DNA of 64,000 nucleotides, taken from the NCBI GenBank assembly GCA_963665155.2, contig CAXXFI010000002.1, positions 124,001 to 188,000 on the forward strand, in the 5' to 3' direction. Position 1 is the first letter of the stretch; each line of letters begins with the position of its first letter. The notes beneath the pieces are model-generated. The model saw only the letters and a list, made by a program, of their open reading frames with translations. It ran no database searches and was not told where the DNA came from. This DNA comes from UBA1141 sp963665155 (GTDB lineage Bacteria; Chloroflexota; Dehalococcoidia; Lucifugimonadales; UBA3495). The position numbers and the translations under genes are program-made. This document shows positions 43,828 to 52,023 of the stretch, one piece after another.

Positions 43828-44460
43828 CTACCCTTGCTCTACTTCAGCCGGTTCCGGTGAAGCTTCTGCTATGGCGTCCGGGCTGCCGCCGCTTCCTCCG
43901 GGGTTTTGAGTCCCAGAGCTTTGGGCCGCGGCTTCTTCAGCCTCTTTGGCCATCTTCGCCTTCTGAGTGGGCGGAATCCAGCCGGTCTTATCTTGATGCT
44001 TCTTGCCCAACTCCAGTAGGGCTGGCAAGTCCATTCGATCGCCGTTTCTAACGAAGGTGCTTAACTCGTGTTCATGAGTCATGGTTATGGCGTCGAAGTT
44101 ACAAACCTCAACGCAAATCCCGCATAGTATACACCTGTTGAGGTTGATCTCGAAGGTATCGATAATTTTCCGCCGGTGGCTCCGTTCTTCTTGGTGGGCC
44201 GGGTTGTCCTTCATGTTTGCCGACATACAAAGGGTAGGGCAATTCCGGATGCACACCATACAACCGGTACAGAAGGGCTCTTCAATCTGCGAGTCCCAGG
44301 TCAGGCCGGGAAACCCCATGAAACGGTCTTGAACCGGGGTGGGCGCAGCAACCCTCTTCCACAACGTCCCGGTCTCCGGGTATTGGCGGGTCACGGGTTG
44401 GCGTAAACCGTTCATGGTCGACACCAAGGTTAGCAATAGGCCTTTAAGACTATTTATCAT
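43828..44460 (-). CDS. nuoI: NADH-quinone oxidoreductase-like subunit I (2x[4Fe-4S])
   Basis: The protein has 210 residues from the ATG at 44460, which has AGGGGGGAGCC upstream; an in-frame GTG at 44490 is less likely. It has two ferredoxin motifs: CTGCMVCIRNCP near residue 63 and CILCGICVEVCN near residue 109. In the second motif the usual Pro after the last Cys is Asn. The C-terminal 60 residues are Ala/Glu/Pro-rich, longer than in many NuoI. It passes electrons between the peripheral clusters and the N2 cluster of NuoB. Confidence 0.95.
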   Translation of the reverse strand: MINSLKGLLLTLVSTMNGLRQPVTRQYPETGTLWKRVAAPTPVQDRFMGFPGLTWDSQIEEPFCTGCMVCIRNCPTLCMSANMKDNPAHQEERSHRRKIIDTFEINLNRCILCGICVEVCNFDAITMTHEHELSTFVRNGDRMDLPALLELGKKHQDKTGWIPPTQKAKMAKEAEEAAAQSSGTQNPGGSGGSPDAIAEASPEPAEVEQG

Positions 44461-44523
44461 AGGCTCCCCCCTAATTTTGGGGCACACCAAATTTACGCAA
44501 TTTCGACTATTCCGGTTGATTGT

Positions 44524-45741
44524 TTAACCGCTCGAGTCCGTGGGAGCTCTTTGCCCGGTAGCAACCGACTGAGCTCTCAAGGCTTGCTGACGGGCCCAGA
44601 CTTCGGCCACCTGTTGAGCTGGCCCCACCATCCGGCGGTAGATAAAATAGATTACCACGAGCAGCCCCGCCAGAGACATCAATGTTAGGGTCCAAGCAGG
44701 CCATTCATAGAATTGGTAGACGGCGGTCATAATAATCGTCAAGAACGACAAGGGTACCATTACCTTCCAGGCGAAGGCCATGAGCTGGTCGATTCTCAGC
44801 CGGGGCAAGGTGCCACGTATCCAGAATATGACCAATATGACTCCGTAGGCTTTGAGCAAAAACCAGATTATGCCCCAGTTACCGGAGAGCCAAGGGCCCG
44901 CCCAACCGCCGAAGAACAATAGCGCTACAAGTGCAGCTATCGCGAATGTGTTGATGTACTCGGCCAGGAAGAACACCGACCAGTGAGCGCCGCTGTATTC
45001 GATAAACGGCCCACCGACAATCTCGGACTCGGCGAAGTAAATGTCGAATGGCGTCCGGCCAACTTCCGCCAATCCAGCGATAAAAAATATGGCCAAGCCC
45101 AAGGGTTGAATCAACACATAGGGATAGCTGCTTTGCCCGTCGACAACTTCGCGGATGTCCAAAGATTGGGCCAGCATCGCCACCGACACCAGCACCATAA
45201 TCACCGGAATTTCGTAACTTATGAGCTGGGCTGCCGCTCTCAAACCACCCAAGGTGCCATACTTGTTGGCCGATCCCCAGCCTGCCAGCACCAAGCCCAG
45301 AATACCCACCACAGCAAAGGCGATAATGTAGAAAAGCCCCAAATCCAGGTTTTTGACCACCGCGTCGTGGGTACCAGGGATGGTAACCCAGATCATGAAT
45401 GCCGAAATAATCACGATCAAAGGCGCTGCCCAAAATATAACCCGCTCCGATGATGAAGGGATGATGTCTTCTTTTAGAATCAATTTGATGGCATCGGCGA
45501 TGGGCTGTAACAAGCCCATGGGCCCGGTGCGGGTGGGACCCAAGCGGCGTTGGAGCCTTCCTAAGACCTTGCGTTCCAGCCAAGTCAAGGACAGCACGAC
45601 CACGGACAACGCCACGAACATTGCCAGAAGCCCCAACACAATCCAACCGAAATCAATCAAGCTCATGCCCAATATTGGTATTCCGGAAATATGGCCCGAG
45701 ATTTGGCCGGAAATTGAGCCGAGAACTGGAATCACGGGCAT
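44524..45741 (-). CDS. nuoH: NADH-quinone oxidoreductase-like subunit H
   Basis: The 405-residue membrane subunit has eight predicted helices and the quinone-cavity signatures ERKVLGRLQRRLGPTRTGPM, LQPIADAIKLILKED, AELVEVGRTPFD-like GLAEVGRTPFDIYFAESEIV, and LRIDQLMAFAWKVMVPL. The ATG at 45741 overlaps the nuoD stop by one base (TGATG), implying translational coupling. The C-terminal tail of 30 polar residues is unusual but is seen in some Chloroflexota. Confidence 0.95.
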   Translation of the reverse strand: MPVIPVLGSISGQISGHISGIPILGMSLIDFGWIVLGLLAMFVALSVVVLSLTWLERKVLGRLQRRLGPTRTGPMGLLQPIADAIKLILKEDIIPSSSERVIFWAAPLIVIISAFMIWVTIPGTHDAVVKNLDLGLFYIIAFAVVGILGLVLAGWGSANKYGTLGGLRAAAQLISYEIPVIMVLVSVAMLAQSLDIREVVDGQSSYPYVLIQPLGLAIFFIAGLAEVGRTPFDIYFAESEIVGGPFIEYSGAHWSVFFLAEYINTFAIAALVALLFFGGWAGPWLSGNWGIIWFLLKAYGVILVIFWIRGTLPRLRIDQLMAFAWKVMVPLSFLTIIMTAVYQFYEWPAWTLTLMSLAGLLVVIYFIYRRMVGPAQQVAEVWARQQALRAQSVATGQRAPTDSSG

Positions 45742-46895
45742 CAGCGGTCCACCTCGCCCAACACGATGTCCAGGGAACCTAGGACCACCACGGAATCAGC
45801 TACCCAGATCCCTTTAAGCAAATGTTTGATGGCCGAAAGGTTGCAAAAGGACGGGGGCCGGATTTTTATCCGGTAGGGCTTGTCCGTGCCGTCGCTCACC
45901 AGGTATACCCCGAAATCCCCTCTCGGATTCTCGGTTCGCATAAAGACTTCTCCCTTGGGCGGGCGAACCAGCCTGCGGCCAAGGGATGACGCAACATTGC
46001 CTTCCGGCATTTGTTCTAAAGCCTGCTTTATGATGCGCAATGATTCGTACATTTCCTGGACGCGAACGTAGTGGCGATCCCAACTGTCACCATCCAGACC
46101 CAATGGGACATCGAATTCAAAGCGGTCGTAGACTGAATAAGGTTGGACTTTGCGCAGGTCGTAGTTAACCCCGGAGGCCCGCAAGCAAGGCCCGGTAAAC
46201 CCAAAGTCGACGGCGTCCTCGGCGGACATGACCCCCACATTCTTCAAACGGGCCAGGAATATCTCGTTAAAGGTTAACAGCTTGTCCGACTCTTCGATGT
46301 CGGCATGGATCAATGGCAGCAGGTCCGTCACCAATTGGTGGAAGTTTTCCGGCAAGTCCTCTTTTAGGCCGCCGATGCGGAAGTAATTGTGCATCATCCG
46401 CGCCCCGGAAACAGCCTCAAATAGGCTCTGAATACGTTCCCGGCCCCGGAAGCAGAACATAGAAGGTGTCATCGCCCCGGCATCCAATCCCATGGTGGCA
46501 ACGAACAGAAGGTGACTGGCAACGCGGTTCAGTTCACATAGAATGACCCGAGCGTACTCGGCACGCTCCGGTACCTCTAGTCCCATGAGCTTTTCCACCG
46601 CCATGCAATAAGTCATCTCGTTGTTGAAGTTGGCAATATAGTCCATGCGGTCGAAGAGAGTTATGACTTGATTGTATTGCTCGCCTTCGCACAGCTTCTC
46701 AGAGCCACGGTGCAAGTAGCCGATATGGGGCTCCAAATCCACAATCTTTTCGCCGTCGACCCAAAGGACCATGCGAAAAACACCGTGGGTTGACGGGTGC
46801 TGCGGTCCCATATTAAGCAACATTTCTATCGGTTCCGCATTGGCAGGTTTGCCATCTTGCGGCTGAACCGCTTGCTGGGCCTGTTCGTCAGCCAT
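45741..46895 (-). CDS. nuoD: NADH-quinone oxidoreductase-like subunit D (49 kDa)
   Basis: The protein has 384 residues. LNMGPQHPSTHGVFRMVLW carries the conserved quinone-site His, followed by EPHIGYLHRGSEKLCEG, GADAGAMTPSMFCFRGRE-like GLDAGAMTPSMFCFRGRE, and LVSDGTDKPYRIKIRPPSF near the C-terminus. The ATG at 46895 shares its first base with the stop of the previous small ORF (TAATG) and has AAGGGA upstream, so it is preferred over the TTG two codons earlier. NuoD and NuoB form the quinone-binding interface. Confidence 0.95.
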   Translation of the reverse strand: MADEQAQQAVQPQDGKPANAEPIEMLLNMGPQHPSTHGVFRMVLWVDGEKIVDLEPHIGYLHRGSEKLCEGEQYNQVITLFDRMDYIANFNNEMTYCMAVEKLMGLEVPERAEYARVILCELNRVASHLLFVATMGLDAGAMTPSMFCFRGRERIQSLFEAVSGARMMHNYFRIGGLKEDLPENFHQLVTDLLPLIHADIEESDKLLTFNEIFLARLKNVGVMSAEDAVDFGFTGPCLRASGVNYDLRKVQPYSVYDRFEFDVPLGLDGDSWDRHYVRVQEMYESLRIIKQALEQMPEGNVASSLGRRLVRPPKGEVFMRTENPRGDFGVYLVSDGTDKPYRIKIRPPSFCNLSAIKHLLKGIWVADSVVVLGSLDIVLGEVDR

Positions 46896-47362
46896 TAGCA
46901 ATTCCCTTGATCCGAATCGCCAGGGACTAAATCGCCGGGGATTGAATCCCCTGGGACTAAATCGCCGGGGATTAAATTGCCGGGGATTAAATCGCCAGGA
47001 GCCAAATTACCGGGAAGGCCGAAGAAATTGATCTTCGGGTCGCCTAGGGGCGCAACCTCGTTGCTAACCCATTTTTCGTCATCAAAATAGAAACCCGCCT
47101 CGATGAGCACTTCGTCCAGTGCGCCCAAATTGTCGCAGTCTTCCAAATACATGGCCACTTGTGAACGGAGCTCGACTTTGGCGGCATCGGCAGTGTCTCC
47201 AAAGCCGGCAATTACCAATTCGGCGCAAAAGGCTTGATACACGTCGCCAGAGCGCGATTCTTGGATCTGATACACAATCCGGCTTCTGTCCGCTGATCCG
47301 GAAAAGCTCTGAGTATTATCGTACAGATAGTCGAAGGGCTCATTTGCTGTTTGATCTTTCAT
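46895..47362 (-). CDS. HicB-like small protein with pentapeptide-type repeat tail
   Basis: The 155-residue protein lies between nuoC and nuoD. Residues 28-90 (VYQIQESRSGDVYQAFCAEL, GFGDTADAAKVELRSQVAMY, VLIEAGF) align with the small protein encoded next to it and resemble the HicB antitoxin-like fold. The tail (about 115-155) is a five-residue repeat, GNLAP-GDLIP-GNLIP-GDLVP-GDSIP, encoded by 15-bp DNA repeats. It is translationally coupled to nuoD through TAATG. I cannot assign a function. Its position suggests a role linked to complex I, but a mobile or regulatory origin is possible. Confidence 0.65.
   Translation of the reverse strand: MKDQTANEPFDYLYDNTQSFSGSADRSRIVYQIQESRSGDVYQAFCAELVIAGFGDTADAAKVELRSQVAMYLEDCDNLGALDEVLIEAGFYFDDEKWVSNEVAPLGDPKINFFGLPGNLAPGDLIPGNLIPGDLVPGDSIPGDLVPGDSDQGNC
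46905..47015. repeat. 15-bp repeats coding PGDL(I/V)
   Basis: About seven diverged copies of a 15-bp unit (CGCCGGGGATTAAAT and variants) lie at the 3' end of the small ORF before nuoD. The unit length keeps the frame and gives the GDLIP five-residue period. Confidence 0.8.
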
Positions 47363-47455
47363 TTCTACCTGATGGGATATGTCGTTTTGTTCTGTGAAGA
47401 CCCATTTCTTAGGACAACGAGTTTACAGCTCTACAGCCGGGTTCTGGGCCATAAA

Positions 47456-47701
47456 TCAATCTAAAAACTCCAACTGCAACTCTGTTTCTTCTTCCACGCC
47501 GGGAAATCCCGCTTGAGCCAAGGCCAGCTCCAGATTATCTGCGCTCTCTTCACTTTCGATCCAAGAACGTAGCACCAGTATAAGCTCGTCTTGAGCCGCT
47601 TGGACTGAATCTCCGGCACCTTCCAAAGGCAGTTGCTCAACTCTGGCCACGAAACTACCGTCTTCGTGTGCCACCCGGGCGGTCAACAGAACCTGATCCA
47701 T
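47456..47701 (-). CDS. HicB-like small protein
   Basis: The 81-residue acidic protein reads MDQVLLTARVAHEDGSFVAR, then GAGDSVQAAQDELILVLRSW and LALAQAGF. The strand-strand-helix order with a GDSxxxAxxEL helix is the HicB-like pattern. It aligns along its length with residues 28-90 of the next ORF. No HicA toxin gene (short, His-containing dsRBD) is seen nearby. It lies between nuoC and the repeat-tailed ORF, about 70 bp from nuoC. Function is unknown. Confidence 0.65.
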   Translation of the reverse strand: MDQVLLTARVAHEDGSFVARVEQLPLEGAGDSVQAAQDELILVLRSWIESEESADNLELALAQAGFPGVEEETELQLEFLD

Positions 47702-47770
47702 GCTTCGATTTAGACTCCCTATAGAAGAATTCGCAAGAAAGAACTGATTAAGAAAGGCTACATACGCAGC

Positions 47771-48475
47771 CTAGTACTCTTGATATTCGTTGAACGGGAA
47801 ATCTTTGCGGCCCGGGTACCCTTCAAACCCCTCGTACAGCAACAATGGGGTTAGACCGGGATGGCCTTCAAACTCAACGCCAAAGAGGTCGTGGGCTTCT
47901 CTTTCATACCAATCGCCAGCCTGCCAAACCCCGGTAATGGAAGGAACCAGTGGGTTGTCCACGGTCACGGAGGTTTTTAGCACCAGGGTCTTATCCGTTT
48001 CCAAGGAATGGAGGAAGTATACGAGTTGCAAGTGGTCTTGGTAGTCGACACAGGCCAGGCACAAAAGCTGCCGCATTCCTAGCTGGGGATCTGATTTGGC
48101 CAGGCTGCAGACCAAGGCAGTATCTTTTGCTTGAATGGTTAATTGCGGCAGGTCATCCAAGGCCCCGGCTTCGGGGTGGAAATCTTTGAATACTTCCTGG
48201 GAAGCGGTCAGCAAATCTCTTGCCGCTTGGCTCAGCGCCGCCACTTCAGCCGAAACCTCTACTGATTCTGCCGTTGAATCAGCCGCTATACCGTTCCCTT
48301 CTGCTTGAACGATCTCATCCGTCGGCTGTTCCGCCGGCAATTTAGCGACGTCTGGCTGATCGGAACCCGGTTGATCGGTCTCGGATTGAACAGAGTCCGG
48401 ATGATCGCCACCCAGGCCCTGAGAATTACTTTCTTCTATCAAAATATCGACAACGTTCAGGCAGAATCCCTGCAA
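47771..48475 (-). CDS. nuoC: NADH-quinone oxidoreductase-like subunit C
   Basis: The C-terminal two thirds match NuoC: LLCLACVDYQDHLQLVYFL near residue 130 and the family signature EREAHDLFGVEFEGHPGLTP near residue 192, ending PGRKDFPFNEYQEY. The first 75 residues are an unusual acidic, Gln/Asp/Ser/Pro-rich extension. The frame offers no ATG near its start; a TTG at 48475 or a later TTG at about 48445 must be used. The extension may not be fully translated. The protein joins NuoD and NuoI in the connecting module. Confidence 0.92.
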   Translation of the reverse strand: MQGFCLNVVDILIEESNSQGLGGDHPDSVQSETDQPGSDQPDVAKLPAEQPTDEIVQAEGNGIAADSTAESVEVSAEVAALSQAARDLLTASQEVFKDFHPEAGALDDLPQLTIQAKDTALVCSLAKSDPQLGMRQLLCLACVDYQDHLQLVYFLHSLETDKTLVLKTSVTVDNPLVPSITGVWQAGDWYEREAHDLFGVEFEGHPGLTPLLLYEGFEGYPGRKDFPFNEYQEY

Positions 48476-48555
48476 CGTCTAATTAGAATTTCAGCTTCGT
48501 CCAGGCAGATTACAGTCGACCTCTCGGCGAAACCTTAGCCCAGCCTTGGGGCAGG

Positions 48556-49089
48556 CTATCCCTTAGAGCCGCCCTTGGCGTCCTGCATGATTTTTTCCTG
48601 CAGCTTAAGGATGCCGTATAGCAGCGCCTCGGGCCTAGGCGGGCATCCGGGAACGTACACATCCACCGGCACGATATGGTCCACACCCATCACCACCGAA
48701 TAAGACCTGTAATAAGGACCGCCATTGGTGGCGCAACTGCCCATAGCGATGACCCATTTGGGTTCGGGCATTTGCTCATAAAGCAAACGGATCGGGTCGG
48801 CCATTTTCTTGACCACGGTACCGGCCACTATCATCACATCTGATTGACGGGGGGAAGGCCAAGTAACCACGCCGAACCGGTCAAAGTCATGATGGGCCAT
48901 GTAAGCCGACATCATTTCTATGGCACAACAAGCCAGTCCGAAGGTGAGCATCCACAAAGAGGACTTACGCGCCATGGCGAAAATCTGGTCGGTGGTTGCT
49001 GTAATCACCCCGGGCACCTTGCCTGCCATGGCTTGATCGTAAAGACTTGGGGCTGGCGTATTACCCTGACCAAGAATTATCTCTGCCAC
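48556..49089 (-). CDS. nuoB: NADH-quinone oxidoreductase-like subunit B (N2 cluster)
   Basis: The 177-residue protein holds the ligands of the [4Fe-4S] cluster N2: GLACCAIEMM (tandem Cys near residue 55), IAMGSCATNGGPY near residue 117 and VPGCPPRPEALL near residue 150. WPSPRQSDVMIVAGTV is also typical. The GTG start overlaps the end of nuoA by 13 bp. It reduces quinone together with NuoD. Confidence 0.97.
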   Translation of the reverse strand: MAEIILGQGNTPAPSLYDQAMAGKVPGVITATTDQIFAMARKSSLWMLTFGLACCAIEMMSAYMAHHDFDRFGVVTWPSPRQSDVMIVAGTVVKKMADPIRLLYEQMPEPKWVIAMGSCATNGGPYYRSYSVVMGVDHIVPVDVYVPGCPPRPEALLYGILKLQEKIMQDAKGGSKG

Positions 49090-49499
49090 TCTAGGACCCC
49101 CTTTTTCCAGGCGTAAACTATCGCGAAGGACAGAACCCCCAAGAATAAGAGCATGGCGTAAAACGGGATAGAATTCGCTTGGTCAACCTTTTGTTGAACG
49201 AAAATGACCGCCCACGGAAAAAGGAACACCGCCTCCACATCGAAAATCAAGAAGAGGATAGCGAAGATGTAGAAGCGGACGTTGATGTTGGACCAAGAGT
49301 AGGGAGTGGGCGGAATCCCGCATTCGTAGGGAGTTAACTTAATATCCGAGTGTCGACGGGATGAAAGTAACCGAGAAGTGGCGAACATTCCGCCGATTGC
49401 CAAAAGAGCTATCACGCCCGAAACCGCGACCGCAGTCCAGTTCTCGGCGAACAGGTCGGAATTAAAGGCTTGTAATGGAAGGTTAAGTAAGAACGGCAT
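49077..49499 (-). CDS. nuoA: NADH-quinone oxidoreductase-like subunit A
   Basis: The 140-residue, three-helix membrane subunit carries KLTPYECGIPPTPYSWSNIN (conserved ECG loop near residue 60), VRFYIFAILFLIFDVEAVFL and FPWAVIF. It opens the complex I operon. The 270-bp gap before it (49500-49770) should hold the promoter, though no convincing -35/-10 pair was seen. Confidence 0.95.
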   Translation of the reverse strand: MPFLLNLPLQAFNSDLFAENWTAVAVSGVIALLAIGGMFATSRLLSSRRHSDIKLTPYECGIPPTPYSWSNINVRFYIFAILFLIFDVEAVFLFPWAVIFVQQKVDQANSIPFYAMLLFLGVLSFAIVYAWKKGVLEWQR

Positions 49500-49770
49500 G
49501 CTCTTTATGGGGTTTAAGACCGACTACGGCCCCATCTGTTCAGGCATCGCTGAATACCCAAAATATATCACCGGCTTGAGAGGAGTGTCAATTAGATTTC
49601 GGCCCACCACTCAGCCGGATTCGGGCGATTTGACTTCTAATTGGAGGCCTTTCGTGAGCATCTGCCTGTACCGCTGGGAAGGTGGCTAGAACCCCACTTG
49701 GAGGTACCGGCATTAAATAGGCCTGCTCTGCTCTTTTTGAATCCGGTGCGTCATTGCCCTTGCGGTTCCG

Positions 49771-50916
49771 TTACCCGCCGGAGCGCAGGGATGTGGAGGA
49801 TATATCCGCCCGAAAATCCGACTCTGAGATGGCCCGAAACATTGGCCTAAACCCTTGGGGGACAGCTACATCTTCCAACGTGCGGAACACTCCGGCTTCT
49901 TCACGGCCAGCCACCAAGAAGCTGCATCCACTCGCCCATATCTCGGCAAGGGCGGCGAGCATTACTGCTTCATCTCCACCATAGTATCTGGAAGCCACCA
50001 AGCGTATTGCCGTGTCCCAACCGATGACGAAGGGGCAACCGGGGAACAGCTTGGCTTTCTTTTGATAGGTTTCCGCTCGGGTAAGGACAACCCTAGCTTT
50101 GCCCTTAAACTGGGACAACCTCCCGGTAACTTCCTGCTCGCTCAAAGCAGGCTTGTCCACGTTGGTCACTGACAGTTCGTAAACAACCTCAGTCCCCAAG
50201 ATTCCTCGTGCGGCGTCGGCCATCCCTTCATGACCCCGATGCCAGGGATTGAACGAGCCGGGCAACAGCGGGGCAATGATCGGCTGGTCGGCGCTCATAT
50301 TGCCATCCAAATCCACTGTCACAGCGTTAATGTCCCCGGCTATCAAGCGTTGCAAGGGATTGGCGTGAACCCCGTCGCTCAGTACCAGGTCGTCGGTAGC
50401 GATCAACCCTAAGTCCTGTTGAATATCACCCTCCGAGATGATCCGGGAAATGTGGGCCAACGCCTTCACTACGAGATTGCTCACTAGGGTTTCTTCTCCG
50501 GCCCGGTCGCGGTGGCCCTTGGTCAGGTGCAGGCTGTAGCTTTTCCAGCCGGCTTGGTCCCAGGTGGCGATGAATGCGCGGTGTTCGCCACGCTTGGGCC
50601 GGTCGGTGGCGATGGTAGCGGTGCAAGCCAATCCAACCGCTGGAAAGTCGCCTTCAAGCAGACGCTCGGCACGGCGAAAGGCCGCCTTGGCCATGTTCAG
50701 GGCTGTTTCTTCGGAGACGAACTGGTCCGGCTCGAAGCCGACCAAGTCGATCATCGAAAGCCGACCGTACGGAACAACCACCTCTAGCAGTGTGCGAGAC
50801 GCCCCAGGCACGCCCAGCAACCAAGCGACGGCTTGGCTTCCCGCCCCAGCGACGGCCAGTACTCCCTGTGGGGGTGAGTCGTGGATTTTCTGGATTAGGT
50901 TTTCTGTGTCATTCAC
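49771..50916 (-). CDS. CinA-like domain fused to a nucleotidyltransferase domain
   Basis: The 381-residue protein has two parts. Residues 5-165 resemble the CinA C-terminal (PncC-type) domain: VLAVAGAGSQAVAWLLGVPG, then ASRTLLEVVVPYGR, and GLACTATIATDRPKRGEHRA. Residues 213-381 are a cytidylyltransferase-like Rossmann domain with LLPGSFNPWHRGHEGMADAA (HxGH motif), a NadD/CoaD-type signature, ending ISSTSLRSGG. PncC deamidates NMN and NadD-like enzymes adenylate NMN/NaMN, so a pyridine-nucleotide role is a reasonable inference. The exact reaction is not known. The gene is just upstream of the complex I operon, same strand. Confidence 0.8.
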   Translation of the reverse strand: MNDTENLIQKIHDSPPQGVLAVAGAGSQAVAWLLGVPGASRTLLEVVVPYGRLSMIDLVGFEPDQFVSEETALNMAKAAFRRAERLLEGDFPAVGLACTATIATDRPKRGEHRAFIATWDQAGWKSYSLHLTKGHRDRAGEETLVSNLVVKALAHISRIISEGDIQQDLGLIATDDLVLSDGVHANPLQRLIAGDINAVTVDLDGNMSADQPIIAPLLPGSFNPWHRGHEGMADAARGILGTEVVYELSVTNVDKPALSEQEVTGRLSQFKGKARVVLTRAETYQKKAKLFPGCPFVIGWDTAIRLVASRYYGGDEAVMLAALAEIWASGCSFLVAGREEAGVFRTLEDVAVPQGFRPMFRAISESDFRADISSTSLRSGG

Positions 50917-51097
50917 GGTTTGGCCTATGAGTTCTCTAAAGCGCAGTTTCGGAAACGAAGGTTAGGAACGTTAGAATCGTCCGGTCACCCGGAACGCTTG
51001 TCGAAGTATCGGTCCGCAATGACTGAGCTAATTGATCCGGCGGACTCAGCATCAACTATCCGGGCAACTCGCTTCTACCCATCAGTGGAGGGAAGTG

Positions 51098-51733
51098 CTA
51101 TTCAGTTTCAGCGGCGTGCCAAGGAGTGAAGTCGATCCGGTCCATGGTTTCTTCTGAAAATTCGCGCTCTTGAGAAATCTTTTTGTCCCACTCTTCCATA
51201 ATTTCGGCTGGTAATTGGCGCTGTGCGTCCCGCCACCAAAGAGGGCCGATGCAATGTTCCGGCTGGCTCCTCGGTGCGGTGCCGGTACCAGTGTCAAGGT
51301 CAGTGAAGGTGTCGCCTTCCAACACATCACCTAAAAAGCAGGTCAAATCCCCACCGTCCAACACATTGACGATACGGCAGTCCAAATAACCCCAGCAGCG
51401 CTCAAGGACCGGGCTGCCCGATGGCCCCAAACGGTATGGGACACCTGTAAGCTTCTCGACCTCCCGGCCCGACACCAAGCCAAAGGCAGAAATCAACTCC
51501 AATTGGTCGGTCCTCAAGAAATTGACCGCAAACGCGCCGCTTCTGTAAATCAATTCGTGGGTGAGGTTGCGCTTTTGAATCTTGATGGACACCCGAGGTT
51601 TGCCGGGAACAATCGACGCCGCCGAAATAGCCACTGCGATCTGAGCGTTGTGTTTTCCCTGCCATGCGCTGGTGATCGCTGCCATAGGAGCCCACAAATG
51701 GGTCATCATGGGGGCGATTCGACCGTAATCCAT
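51098..51733 (-). CDS. Flavin reductase family protein
   Basis: The 211-residue protein matches the flavin reductase-like, FMN-binding split-barrel family. GVSIKIQKRNLTHELI-type PRVSIKIQKRNLTHELIYRS near residue 47, GAFAVNFLRTDQLEL and FGLVSGREVEKLTG are the core strands. RCWGYLDCRIVNVLDGGD and the following LGDVLEGDTF complete the barrel. It may supply reduced flavin to a monooxygenase such as the luciferase-like enzymes at 9-15 kb, or itself act on flavin. Link to a partner is inference. An AT-rich stretch with TATAAT on the minus strand at 51938-51943 lies upstream, without a matching -35. Confidence 0.82.
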   Translation of the reverse strand: MDYGRIAPMMTHLWAPMAAITSAWQGKHNAQIAVAISAASIVPGKPRVSIKIQKRNLTHELIYRSGAFAVNFLRTDQLELISAFGLVSGREVEKLTGVPYRLGPSGSPVLERCWGYLDCRIVNVLDGGDLTCFLGDVLEGDTFTDLDTGTGTAPRSQPEHCIGPLWWRDAQRQLPAEIMEEWDKKISQEREFSEETMDRIDFTPWHAAETE

Positions 51734-52023
51734 CCGCGTCCTCTTTAAGCCAAGCGACTGAATAAGCCGTGTGTACGGTTGATTCTCTCATACCCGGAGG
51801 CGGTGTGCTTTAATTAGTCGAGGGAACGCACTACGGCTCCTAGAAACTCGGACGGAAACCCCGATTCTCCCCAAGCCGTCGTTTTCTCAACGTCGATTAT
51901 CGAAGTAACAGTTGGTTATTGTAACGTATCACATACTATTATACCGTATAAGACTGGAATACGTCTGCTTGGCGTAGCGCGAAACCCGGCCAATGGCTTT
52001 CCGGCCAGACCTCTAGGCCAAGG

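Noticed and set aside
51938..51943. TATAAT box upstream of the flavin reductase
   Set aside because: The -10-like hexamer has no acceptable -35 at the right distance; AT-rich chance match is likely.
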